A stretch of DNA of 64,000 bases from Halomonas sp. GFAJ-1 (GTDB lineage Bacteria; Pseudomonadota; Gammaproteobacteria; Pseudomonadales; Halomonadaceae): assembly GCA_002966495.1 (NCBI GenBank), contig CP016490.1, positions 930,001-994,000 on the forward strand. Direction: 5' to 3'. Every line of letters starts with the position of its first letter. The first letter of the stretch is position 1. The position numbers were made by a program, and so were the translations under genes. The notes below the pieces were generated by a model. The model did no database searches, was not told where the DNA came from, and saw only the letters and a program-made list of their open reading frames with translations. This document shows positions 44,538 through 52,086 of the stretch, piece after piece.

Positions 44538-44710
44538 GCAAGAGGTTTATAACTGCGACCTGGGGCGCTAGTGTACCATCGCGCTCTAGCCAGCAGCGAC
44601 CAACACGACATGTTGTTCGTTTTGGCGGAGCTGACCCTGGTAAAGTGCTGAACCTGGGCAGCGCCCGGGATGCGTACCAGTCAATAATCAAACGGCATAG
44701 TGGACTAGCA

Positions 44711-45340
44711 ATGAGAAAGTTACTGGCAAGCCTGGCAATTACCATGGGTGCCGTTGGCACCGCCCATGCGCAAACCGACTATCAAGCGGAAGCCGATGCT
44801 TCAGCAGGTCGTGAACTGGCCCAAACCTGTGCGGCCTGTCACGGCCAAGCGGGCATCAGCCCGTCGGGTGCGTTTCCTAACCTGGCAGGTCAGCAGATGT
44901 CTTACCTGGCCAAGCAAATTAAGGACATCCGCGATGGCCACCGTATGGTGCCCACCATGGCGGGGCAAGTAGATGATTACTCCGACCAGGACGCCTGGGA
45001 TGTAGCCGCGTTTTTCGCTGGGCAAGATGCTAACTTGGGCCAAACTAGCGATGAAGATGCAGAGCTTCTCGCCCGCGGTGAAGAGCTCTATCGTGCAGGT
45101 GACATGGCGAAAGGTATCCCCTCCTGTAGCGCTTGCCACACACCTACCGGTGTTGGTATTGGCAGTGCGGTGTATCCGGGGCTTTCCGGTCAGCATGCGG
45201 AATATACGATTGCTACTCTGCAGGATTTTGCAGCCGGTGAGCGGGCTAACGACCCGAACAACATAATGCGCGATATCGCTTCTAAAATGAGCGACAGCGA
45301 CATGGAAGCGGTAGCGAACTACCTGTTGGGCTTGCACTAA
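44711..45340 (+). CDS. Diheme cytochrome c4
   Basis: 209 residues from ATG 44711, which starts a clean Sec signal (MRKLLASLAITMGAVGTAHAQ). Two c-type heme sites, CAACHG and CSACHT, each with a distal Met region (GHRMVPTMAG; ANDPNNIMRDIASKM), give the two-domain c4 fold. It passes electrons from the bc1 complex to terminal oxidases, especially cbb3. The engB-cc4-dsbA order is that of Pseudomonas. Confidence 0.93.
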   Translation: MRKLLASLAITMGAVGTAHAQTDYQAEADASAGRELAQTCAACHGQAGISPSGAFPNLAGQQMSYLAKQIKDIRDGHRMVPTMAGQVDDYSDQDAWDVAAFFAGQDANLGQTSDEDAELLARGEELYRAGDMAKGIPSCSACHTPTGVGIGSAVYPGLSGQHAEYTIATLQDFAAGERANDPNNIMRDIASKMSDSDMEAVANYLLGLH

Positions 45341-45448
45341 GTTCAGCGTCTAGGGTTCTCCCTTTTGCTAAACGACGTTGGCAAAGCGGGGAACCTGTGG
45401 CCTACATTGACGGTCACAGCTTTCGCTTATCCTTGGAGAATTCTCGCT

Positions 45449-46081
45449 ATGTTTAAAACGTTAGTGGTCGCGTTGGCCGGTTTCGGCCTTTCCGCTGCTG
45501 TCAGTGCCCAGGAGTTGGTCGAAGGCCAGCACTACACGCTACTTGCTACCCCCGTGGCGACAAACGTAGACGAAGGGCAGATCGAAGTGACCGAAGCGTT
45601 TTGGTACGGATGCCCGCACTGCTATCGCCTCCAAACGCCGGTAAGCGAGTGGTATGAGTCGCTTGAGGACGATGTCAGCATCGTGCACATGCCTGCGACC
45701 ATGGGCGGTGACTGGAATACCCACGCGAATGCTTTTTATGCCGCTAAGTCGCTGGGGATTGAAGAAGAGCTGCATGCAGATTTCTTCGCTGCGATTCATG
45801 AAGACGGTCGTGCGTTAACAGATGCTGATGACATTGCGGCATTTTTTGCGGATTACGGCGTCAGCGAAGAAGAAGCAAAGCAAGCGCTAACGGCTTTCAG
45901 CGTGCGCAGTGACGTTAACAAAGCGAACAGCCGCATGCGAGAAATGCGCCTTATGGGTGTTCCTGCGCTAGTGGTTGATGGCCGCTATGTGATTACCCCT
46001 AGTACGGCCGGCAGCTTGGATAACATGCCGCAGATTGCCGGTGCGTTAGTTGAGCGCGTCCGCAGCGAGCGCACAGAATAA
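45449..46081 (+). CDS. dsbA: Thiol:disulfide interchange protein DsbA
   Basis: 210-residue periplasmic oxidase. Signal peptide ends VSAQE, then the thioredoxin-like core with WYGCPHCYRLQ active site (CPHC), the helical insert, and the cis-Pro loop GVPALVVDGRYVI. It introduces disulfides in exported proteins and is re-oxidised by DsbB. The ATG at 45449 follows GGAG with a 10-nt gap. Confidence 0.95.
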   Translation: MFKTLVVALAGFGLSAAVSAQELVEGQHYTLLATPVATNVDEGQIEVTEAFWYGCPHCYRLQTPVSEWYESLEDDVSIVHMPATMGGDWNTHANAFYAAKSLGIEEELHADFFAAIHEDGRALTDADDIAAFFADYGVSEEEAKQALTAFSVRSDVNKANSRMREMRLMGVPALVVDGRYVITPSTAGSLDNMPQIAGALVERVRSERTE

Positions 46082-46083
46082 CA

Positions 46084-46941
46084 ATGCTGGAGCAGGGTCA
46101 TGTTGGCAGCTTAACAGGTGGGCTAACGTCCAATCGCGGAAAATCGTTATTGGATCATGGCCACCTCAGGCTACTGACGTTCAATCTGCAGGTGGGGATT
46201 CAAACCTCCGCCTACCACCACTATGTAACCCGTAGCTGGCAGCATTTTTTACCTCATCCCCAGCGTTTGAAGCGGTTAGCGGTGATGGGTGAAGTGCTAA
46301 GCCAATTCGATGTGGTTGGGCTGCAGGAAGTGGACGGCGGTAGCTTCCGCTCCAGCAGTATTAACCAAGTGGAATTCCTCGCCGGTCAGGCGGGGTTTCC
46401 CCACTATTTTCAACAGCTAAACCGTAATTTGGGGCGTATTGCCCAGCACAGTAACGGCCTTTTATCCCGTTTAGTGCCCAGCCGTATTGAGGAGCACCGC
46501 TTGCCGGGTGCGATGCCTGGGCGTGGGGCGATACATGTGCGCTATGGCAATGGGCCTGATGCACTGCATATCTTTGTGGCCCACTTGGCGCTCAGCCATC
46601 GTGGCCGTGTTCGGCAGCTTAATTATCTCAGTGAAATCATCGAGCCGCTTCGTCATGTCGTGGTGATGGGTGATTTGAACTGCACGCCTGAACAGCTTCA
46701 TGCCCATGAGCGTTTTAGTACGTCCCTGCCGCTCCACCCGGTCAAGCCGCTTTTAAGCTATCCGTCGTGGCAGCCACGCCGTGCGCTAGATCATATCCTA
46801 CTCTCGCAAACCCTCGAAGCCGCCGAAGTGCGCGTGTTAGACCATCTGTTTTCGGACCATCTGCCGATTGCCGTAGATCTGCCGCTGCCTGCCGCTTGTC
46901 TAAATGCTTTAGCCGATGCAGAGCAGAAGCCGAGGCATTAG
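46084..46941 (+). CDS. Endonuclease/exonuclease/phosphatase family protein
   Basis: 285 residues, EEP fold. LLTFNLQVGI, the metal-binding Glu of VVGLQEVDGG, FVAHLALS (His), MGDLNCTPEQ and LDHILLS...FSDHLPIAVDL are the ordered motifs. It has no signal peptide. It lies 2 nt after dsbA, as in Pseudomonas, so it is co-transcribed. The substrate is unknown; DNA, RNA and phospholipid are all possible for the family. The ATG at 46084 has a weak ribosome binding site. Confidence 0.88.
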   Translation: MLEQGHVGSLTGGLTSNRGKSLLDHGHLRLLTFNLQVGIQTSAYHHYVTRSWQHFLPHPQRLKRLAVMGEVLSQFDVVGLQEVDGGSFRSSSINQVEFLAGQAGFPHYFQQLNRNLGRIAQHSNGLLSRLVPSRIEEHRLPGAMPGRGAIHVRYGNGPDALHIFVAHLALSHRGRVRQLNYLSEIIEPLRHVVVMGDLNCTPEQLHAHERFSTSLPLHPVKPLLSYPSWQPRRALDHILLSQTLEAAEVRVLDHLFSDHLPIAVDLPLPAACLNALADAEQKPRH

Positions 46942-47018
46942 CCAACACGCGCTAATGCGCCGAATAAGCATATTAATTGTCACTTAGCGCCGAATAGCGT
47001 GCTTATGGGGATGACGTC

Positions 47019-47055
47019 CGGCCTAGAATCAGCGATGATTCTGGGCCGTTTTATT
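47019..47055 (+). terminator. Strong hairpin terminator immediately before dctQ
   Basis: CGGCCTAGAATCA (47019-47031) pairs with TGATTCTGGGCCG (47036-47048) along all 13 positions with one G-T wobble, a GCGA tetraloop, then TTTTATT. It closes the cytochrome c4-dsbA-EEP transcript but leaves only 17 nt before the dctQ ATG, so dctQM must rely on readthrough, on a promoter upstream of the hairpin, or on attenuation. Confidence 0.85.
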
Positions 47056-47072
47056 AATGCAGGACAACAACA

Positions 47073-47621
47073 ATGCGCGCAAATGCCCAGGAGCCCCGCT
47101 TATTGCGCTGGCTCGACTGCTTGACCGAAGGGGTGGGCCGGGCCATTGCCTGGCTAGTAATCTTCATGATGGCGATTCAATTCGCTGTTGTAGTGATGCG
47201 CTATTTCATCGGTATCAACAGTATCGTGATGCAAGAGTCGGTGATGTACATGCATGCCGCTGTTTTCATGCTGGGTGCGGCTTGGACGCTTAAGCGCGAT
47301 GGCCATGTACGGGTCGATATTTTTTACCGCCGCTTATCGGCGAAAGGGCGCGCCTGGATAGACTTGCTTGGAACGCTGTTTCTTCTCATCCCTGTCGCGC
47401 TATTTATCGCTATTAGCAGCTTTCGCTATGTGCAGAGCAGTTGGGCGGTGATGGAGCGCTCCCCCGATGGCGGCATCCCAGGCGTGTTTCTGCTCAAAAC
47501 GCTGATTTTAGTTATGGTGGGGCTGCTGCTGCTGCAGGCGGTTGCGCAGCTAATGCGCCAGACATTGATTATTCGCGGCAAGCTATCCAACGCCTCCCAC
47601 GAGCATGAGGAGATTCTCTAG
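47073..47621 (+). CDS. dctQ: TRAP transporter small membrane subunit (DctQ family)
   Basis: 182 residues with four hydrophobic segments: AIAWLVIFMMAIQFAVVVMRYF, MHAAVFMLGAAWTL, IDLLGTLFLLIPVALFIAI and LKTLILVMVGLLLLQAVAQL. DGHVRVDIFY is the DctQ motif. It resembles the FcbT2/mannitol-chloroaromatic group. A weak AGGA lies eight bases before the ATG. Its stop is directly coupled to dctM. No binding-protein gene is adjacent. Confidence 0.9.
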   Translation: MRANAQEPRLLRWLDCLTEGVGRAIAWLVIFMMAIQFAVVVMRYFIGINSIVMQESVMYMHAAVFMLGAAWTLKRDGHVRVDIFYRRLSAKGRAWIDLLGTLFLLIPVALFIAISSFRYVQSSWAVMERSPDGGIPGVFLLKTLILVMVGLLLLQAVAQLMRQTLIIRGKLSNASHEHEEIL

Positions 47622-49036
47622 TGCTGGCTACTTTACTAGAATTTATGCCGCTGGTGCTGTTCGCTACGGTGTGTGCAGTGCTCATGCTTGGTTATCCGGT
47701 TGCCCTAGCGTTGGCAGGTACCGCGCTGGCGTTTGCGGGCTTTGGCTTAATGCTCCAGTCCATGGGCGTGGCTGTGCCCTTTGAAGCCCGCATGATGAAC
47801 GCCATGCCTAACCGGCTTTACGGCATTATGACCAACCAAACGCTGCTGGCGGTGCCGCTGTTTGTGTTGATGGGGGTGCTTTTAGAGAAGTCCCGAGTGG
47901 CGGAAACGCTGCTCGATGCGATGGCCATGGCGTTTGGCGCCCTGCGTGGCGGGCTGGGCATAGCGGTCGTAATTGTCGGCATGCTGCTGGCGGCCTCCAC
48001 CGGCATTGTGGGTGCAACCGTGGTGACGATGGGGCTGCTATCGCTGCCCACGATGTTGAAGCGTGGTTATTCCCCCGCATTGGCGACGGGCACAATCTGT
48101 GCAACGGGAACGCTTGGGCAGATAATTCCGCCCTCTATTGCCCTCGTTCTTTTGGGGGATGTGCTGTCGAATGCTTACCAGCAGGCCCAGCTGTCCATGG
48201 GAGTGTGGAGCCCTAAAACACTCTCTATTGGTGATCTTTTTATTGGGGCTCTGGTGCCCGGCCTGCTGCTGGTGGTTGCGTATATTGTTTATCTGTTAAT
48301 CACCGCTTGGTTAAAACCCTCAACGGCTCCCGCAGCTGATCGTGCAGCTCTAAAAGCGGAGCTGGGCCATACAGGCAGTATTTGGCCGTTGCTATTAAAA
48401 GGTTTACTGCCCCCCGTACTGCTGATCGTCGCTGTTTTAGGCTCCATTTTAGGTGGGTTTGCTACACCCACCGAAGCGTCAGCCGTGGGTGCATTTGGTG
48501 CGCTGTTTTTGGCTGCCGCTAACCGCCGTTTGAATATCACTATGCTGAGAGAGGTGCTGCACTCGACGGCACAGGTCACCAGCATGGTGTTTTTGATTCT
48601 GATTGGCGCAGCGCTGTTCTCGCTGGTATTTCGCGCCTATGGCGGTGAAGAGCTTGTCACCGAGCTGTTTGAAGCCATGCCTGGTGGGGTCGTTGGCGCC
48701 ACGTTAGTTGTGATGCTCGTCATTTTCTTGTTGGGCTTTATTCTCGACTTTATTGAAATCACGTTTGTAGTGGTGCCTATTGTGGGGCCGGTACTGCTAG
48801 CCATGGGCGTCGACCCTATTTGGCTAGGCATTATGATTGCGGTTAACTTACAAACCTCTTTTTTAACCCCGCCGTTTGGCTTTGCGCTGTTCTATTTGCG
48901 CGGTGTTACGCCGCAGAGCGTACCCACCTCGGCAATTTATAAAGGGGTGATACCGTTTATCCTGTTGCAGTTAAGTATGCTGTTGGCGCTAGCCTTTTTC
49001 CCAGGGCTTGCCACCTGGCTACCATCGATCATGTAA
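47621..49036 (+). CDS. dctM: TRAP transporter large membrane subunit (DctM family)
   Basis: 471-residue permease with 12 or so hydrophobic segments. NQTLLAVPLFVLMGVLLEKS, ASTGIVGATVVTMGLLSLPTMLKRGYSPALATGTICATGTLGQIIPPSIALVLLGD, and GGFATPTEASAVGAFGALFLAA are the DctM signatures. A long inserted loop with SNAYQQAQLSMGVWSPKTLSIGD is typical of the FcbT3/COG4664 subgroup. It starts at the dctQ stop and is 9 nt from thiD. Na+-coupled uptake of an acid is expected; the substrate is unknown. Confidence 0.93.
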   Translation: MLATLLEFMPLVLFATVCAVLMLGYPVALALAGTALAFAGFGLMLQSMGVAVPFEARMMNAMPNRLYGIMTNQTLLAVPLFVLMGVLLEKSRVAETLLDAMAMAFGALRGGLGIAVVIVGMLLAASTGIVGATVVTMGLLSLPTMLKRGYSPALATGTICATGTLGQIIPPSIALVLLGDVLSNAYQQAQLSMGVWSPKTLSIGDLFIGALVPGLLLVVAYIVYLLITAWLKPSTAPAADRAALKAELGHTGSIWPLLLKGLLPPVLLIVAVLGSILGGFATPTEASAVGAFGALFLAAANRRLNITMLREVLHSTAQVTSMVFLILIGAALFSLVFRAYGGEELVTELFEAMPGGVVGATLVVMLVIFLLGFILDFIEITFVVVPIVGPVLLAMGVDPIWLGIMIAVNLQTSFLTPPFGFALFYLRGVTPQSVPTSAIYKGVIPFILLQLSMLLALAFFPGLATWLPSIM

Positions 49037-49045
49037 GAGGGGTAT

Positions 49046-49867
49046 ATGACTCATATAGCCAATGTATTGACCATCGCAGGCTCCGACCCTTCCGGTGGCG
49101 CAGGTATCCAGGCAGACCTTAAAACGTTTTCTGCGTTGGGTGTATACGGTACCACCGTGATAACGGCGCTAACGGTACAAAACACCGGCGGCGTGGCCGC
49201 TGTTTACCCTGTCTCGCCACAGGCCATTCATGAACAGCTTGAACACCTGCTGGACGATGTCCATGTGGATGCGGTCAAAATTGGCATGGTTGCTAGCCGT
49301 GAGGTGGCCGAAGTCATTGCTGACGTGCTGAGCACACGCCGCCCCCGCTGGATTGTGCTGGATCCGGTGATGGTGGCAAAAAGTGGTGATATCTTGGTCG
49401 ATGATGCTGGTATCCGTGCGGTACGCGATATTTTGGTGCCGTTAGCCGACGTGATAACCCCCAACATACCCGAGGCCGCGGTGCTGTTGGGCACTGCGTC
49501 GCCCACCACTTTAGATGAGATGGAAGCTATGCTGCCAGGTCTCAGCCAGCTAGGCACACCCTATGTGGTGTTAAAAGGTGGGCATTTGCGGGGCGAAACC
49601 TGCCCCGACCTATTAGCCTCACCCGGCGGTCATTCATGGCTACCGGCCTCGCGTATTGCTACCAAAAACCTGCACGGAACCGGCTGCGCGCTCTCCTCAG
49701 CGATTGCCGCGTGCTTGGCCAAGCTGCCCCAAGACGCCGCCGCTGAGGCGCCGATAGAGGCCATTAGTGAGGCAAAACAGTGGCTACACACCGCGTTAGA
49801 AGCGAGTGAGCGGTTAAGCGTTGGTAAAGGGCGTGGCCCGGTGCACCATTTTCATGCCTGGTGGTGA
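49046..49867 (+). CDS. thiD: Hydroxymethylpyrimidine/phosphomethylpyrimidine kinase
   Basis: 273-residue ribokinase-family enzyme, the two-step kinase of thiamine synthesis. VLTIAGSDPSGGAGIQADLKTFSALGVYGTTVITALTVQNT, VDAVKIGMV, LDPVMVAKSGD, and the anion-hole KNLHGTGCALSSAIAACLA are diagnostic. No thiC, thiE or TPP riboswitch is seen in this region. It follows dctM by 9 nt and may share its transcript. Confidence 0.94.
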   Translation: MTHIANVLTIAGSDPSGGAGIQADLKTFSALGVYGTTVITALTVQNTGGVAAVYPVSPQAIHEQLEHLLDDVHVDAVKIGMVASREVAEVIADVLSTRRPRWIVLDPVMVAKSGDILVDDAGIRAVRDILVPLADVITPNIPEAAVLLGTASPTTLDEMEAMLPGLSQLGTPYVVLKGGHLRGETCPDLLASPGGHSWLPASRIATKNLHGTGCALSSAIAACLAKLPQDAAAEAPIEAISEAKQWLHTALEASERLSVGKGRGPVHHFHAWW

Positions 49868-50024
49868 CTGAGTGACGATGGACATATTGTCCTGGCGCAG
49901 ATAAACGAACAGAACAGCCAAGGTTAGGGCAGCGCCTGCTTGCGGTATGCGCATTCGGGCACCATGCTGAAGAGTGCCTGCTTGTCTTACGACTGCGCCG
50001 ACTGCTCGGCCAAGGAGTTGTGCT

Positions 50025-50870
50025 GTGTCTCAGACCCTGCTGTTTGCCACTGACCTTTCCCAAGATAACCGCGCTGCGTTTGCCCGAGCGCTGCGCCTCG
50101 CTTACGCTCAGGGTGCCCAGCTCGATATTTTGCACGTACTCGATCCCTACTTGCCTCATCGGGTTCTGCATGAGGTGGAGCGTGCGGTCAGTGAAGACAT
50201 TAGCGCCACGCTGACGGATCTTCGCGAGGACTATGCGTTAGAAGCCCCCGCACTAATGATTCAGACGCTAGCAGGCTCTCCCCATGTGGAGATCGTCCGC
50301 GAAGCCCATGAGCGGCATGCTTCGCTGATCATTATGGGGATGCACCGTAAGCGCGGTCAGAAAGACCTGCTCATGGGTACCACCGTGATGCGGGTGCTGC
50401 GCAGCGCGCCTTGCCCGGTGGTAGTAGCGTCGTATCTACCTACCCAGCCCTGGCAACATATCTTGGTGCCCATTGATTTTTCGCTGGCGGATCGTCAAAC
50501 CTTAAAAGAGGCGTTAATTCGCTTTCCTGAAGCAAAGCTGACGTTACTCCATGCCTGGAGCCTGCCCGGCGAGCGTGAGCTTGGCTCGCAAGCTTACTAC
50601 GCCCAGTGGCGCGACCACGAGGTATCGCGGTTACGCGAAGCACTGGATAACGAAGTCGAGAGCCTGCTGCGTGAGCTTGATGGTGTGCCTGATATAGAGC
50701 TTGTGCTGGAACAGGGCCAGCCCTGCAACGTATTGCACGATTACATAAAGCGCCACACCCCTGACCTAGTGATGATCGGAAGTCGTGGCCAGCCCCATCA
50801 CACCAGCCAGTTAACCGAGATGCTGCTTAACGAACCCCACTGCGATTTAATGCTGTGCCGTGCGTGGTGA
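50025..50870 (+). CDS. Tandem-domain universal stress protein
   Basis: 281 residues with two UspA domains. The first (about 1-140) begins SQTLLFATDLSQDN and contains IIMGMHRKRGQKDLLMGTTVMRVLRSAPCPVVV, a nearly complete ATP-binding GxxG-9x-GS loop variant. The second starts HILVPIDFSLADRQTL and ends MIGSRGQPHHTSQLTEMLLNEPHCDLMLC, with weaker nucleotide residues. The start is GTG 50025, seven bases after a strong AAGGAG; the in-frame codons further upstream are unlike the family. Confidence 0.88.
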   Translation: MSQTLLFATDLSQDNRAAFARALRLAYAQGAQLDILHVLDPYLPHRVLHEVERAVSEDISATLTDLREDYALEAPALMIQTLAGSPHVEIVREAHERHASLIIMGMHRKRGQKDLLMGTTVMRVLRSAPCPVVVASYLPTQPWQHILVPIDFSLADRQTLKEALIRFPEAKLTLLHAWSLPGERELGSQAYYAQWRDHEVSRLREALDNEVESLLRELDGVPDIELVLEQGQPCNVLHDYIKRHTPDLVMIGSRGQPHHTSQLTEMLLNEPHCDLMLCRAW

Positions 50871-50969
50871 AAGTGATACGGAACCTTTATGAGTTGAGTT
50901 TGTATGTATAGCTGAGGTGTAGGGCCAAAAAGGCCGCCCCTTATGCCACTCAATTCGGAGGTTTTGACC

Positions 50970-51551
50970 GTGCCCCTTATTACTCTTAATCGCAGCATCG
51001 CAAGCGTCATACTGATGGCCGGTATGGCGCTTTTTGCGTCAGCGGCCTTAGCCGATAGCGTTACCGAGCGTGGTGAACGCTTTGACCGTGTTGTTGAGGA
51101 GAACGGCCAGCGCTATCGGCTGCTTGGCAGCGGAGTGTTTCGCTATATGATCTGGACCGCTTACGCAGGGGCTTACTATCAGCTTGAAGGTGAAGACCAG
51201 CCGCAGCCGTTAAGCAACGTGCCGCGCCGCCTGGAGCTTGCTTACTTTCACGCCATTGATGCCAGCGACTTCGCAAAAGCGACCGAAGAGTCGCTAAAAG
51301 CGTCGCTAACGCTTTATGAATTCAACCAGATTCAGGAGCCCCTTGAGCGGTTTAACCAGCGTTATCGCGACGTTGTGCCCGGCGACCGCTACCTGTTGAG
51401 CTGGGACGGCGAGCAACTGCGTCTTGGGCTTAATGGTGAAATGCTCTTTGAAGACGATAGCGCCGAGTTTGCCAGCGCCATGTTTAGTATCTGGTTGGGC
51501 GAACGTCCGCTTGGTGAAGGCTTTCGTGATGCATTGTTGGGCCAGAACTAA
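50970..51551 (+). CDS. Chalcone-isomerase-like periplasmic protein
   Basis: 193 residues from a GTG at 50970, eight bases after CGGAGG. An N-terminal signal or anchor (MAGMALFASAALAD) is followed by the bacterial chalcone-isomerase-like fold: RLLGSGVFRYMIWTAYAGAYYQ, LELAYFHAIDASDFAKATEESL, PGDRYLLSWDGEQLRLGLNGEML and MFSIWLGERPLGEGFRDALLG. The bacterial family is not known to be an isomerase and its role is open. It is not in an operon. Confidence 0.82.
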   Translation: MPLITLNRSIASVILMAGMALFASAALADSVTERGERFDRVVEENGQRYRLLGSGVFRYMIWTAYAGAYYQLEGEDQPQPLSNVPRRLELAYFHAIDASDFAKATEESLKASLTLYEFNQIQEPLERFNQRYRDVVPGDRYLLSWDGEQLRLGLNGEMLFEDDSAEFASAMFSIWLGERPLGEGFRDALLGQN

Positions 51552-51629
51552 ATGCGCGGTGAGTTTTGGTTGAATCGGGTGGCGGCGCTTACACTGTCCT
51601 CACTGTAGAGAACCATGCAAGGGGAAAGC

Positions 51630-52067
51630 GTGAAAGCACTGATTCAACGGGTAAAAAGTGCCAGCGTCACGGTAAATGGCGACGTAGTCGGTGATATTAA
51701 CCACGGGCTGTTGGCGTTGGTAGGGGTGGAGAAGCGCGATAGCGAGACAGAGGCCGATAAGCTACTTCACAAGTTGCTGCACTACCGCGTATTTAGCGAT
51801 GCTGACGGCAAGATGAACCACAACCTGCAGCAGGCTGACGGGGGGCTTTTGCTGGTTTCCCAATTTACCCTTGTCGCTGATACCCGCAAGGGGCTGCGGC
51901 CCAGCTTCTCTAGCGCAGCTCCCCCGGGGGAAGGGGAGCAACTGTTTAATTACTTAGTTAGCCAAGCCCGCGCTGCTTGGCCCAAGGTTGAAACCGGCCA
52001 ATTCGGCGCTGATATGCAGGTAGCACTGGTGAACGACGGGCCGGTTACGTTTCTGCTGGAAAGCTAG
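51630..52067 (+). CDS. dtd: D-aminoacyl-tRNA deacylase
   Basis: 145 residues, the standard DTD length. KALIQRVKSASVTVNGDVVGDINHGLLALVGV, the catalytic SQFTLVADTRKGLRPSFSSAA and the cis GPVTFLLES motif are conserved. It removes D-amino acids and Gly mischarged on tRNA(Ala). The GTG at 51630 gives the usual MKALIQRV and has AAGGGG upstream; the ATG at 51615 is less fitting. Confidence 0.93.
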   Translation: MKALIQRVKSASVTVNGDVVGDINHGLLALVGVEKRDSETEADKLLHKLLHYRVFSDADGKMNHNLQQADGGLLLVSQFTLVADTRKGLRPSFSSAAPPGEGEQLFNYLVSQARAAWPKVETGQFGADMQVALVNDGPVTFLLES

Positions 52068-52086
52068 GGGCTGTCCGCCCACCAAG

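Noticed and set aside
47056..47072. Promoter for dctQM between hairpin and ATG
   Set aside because: Only 17 nt remain; no -10/-35 can fit.
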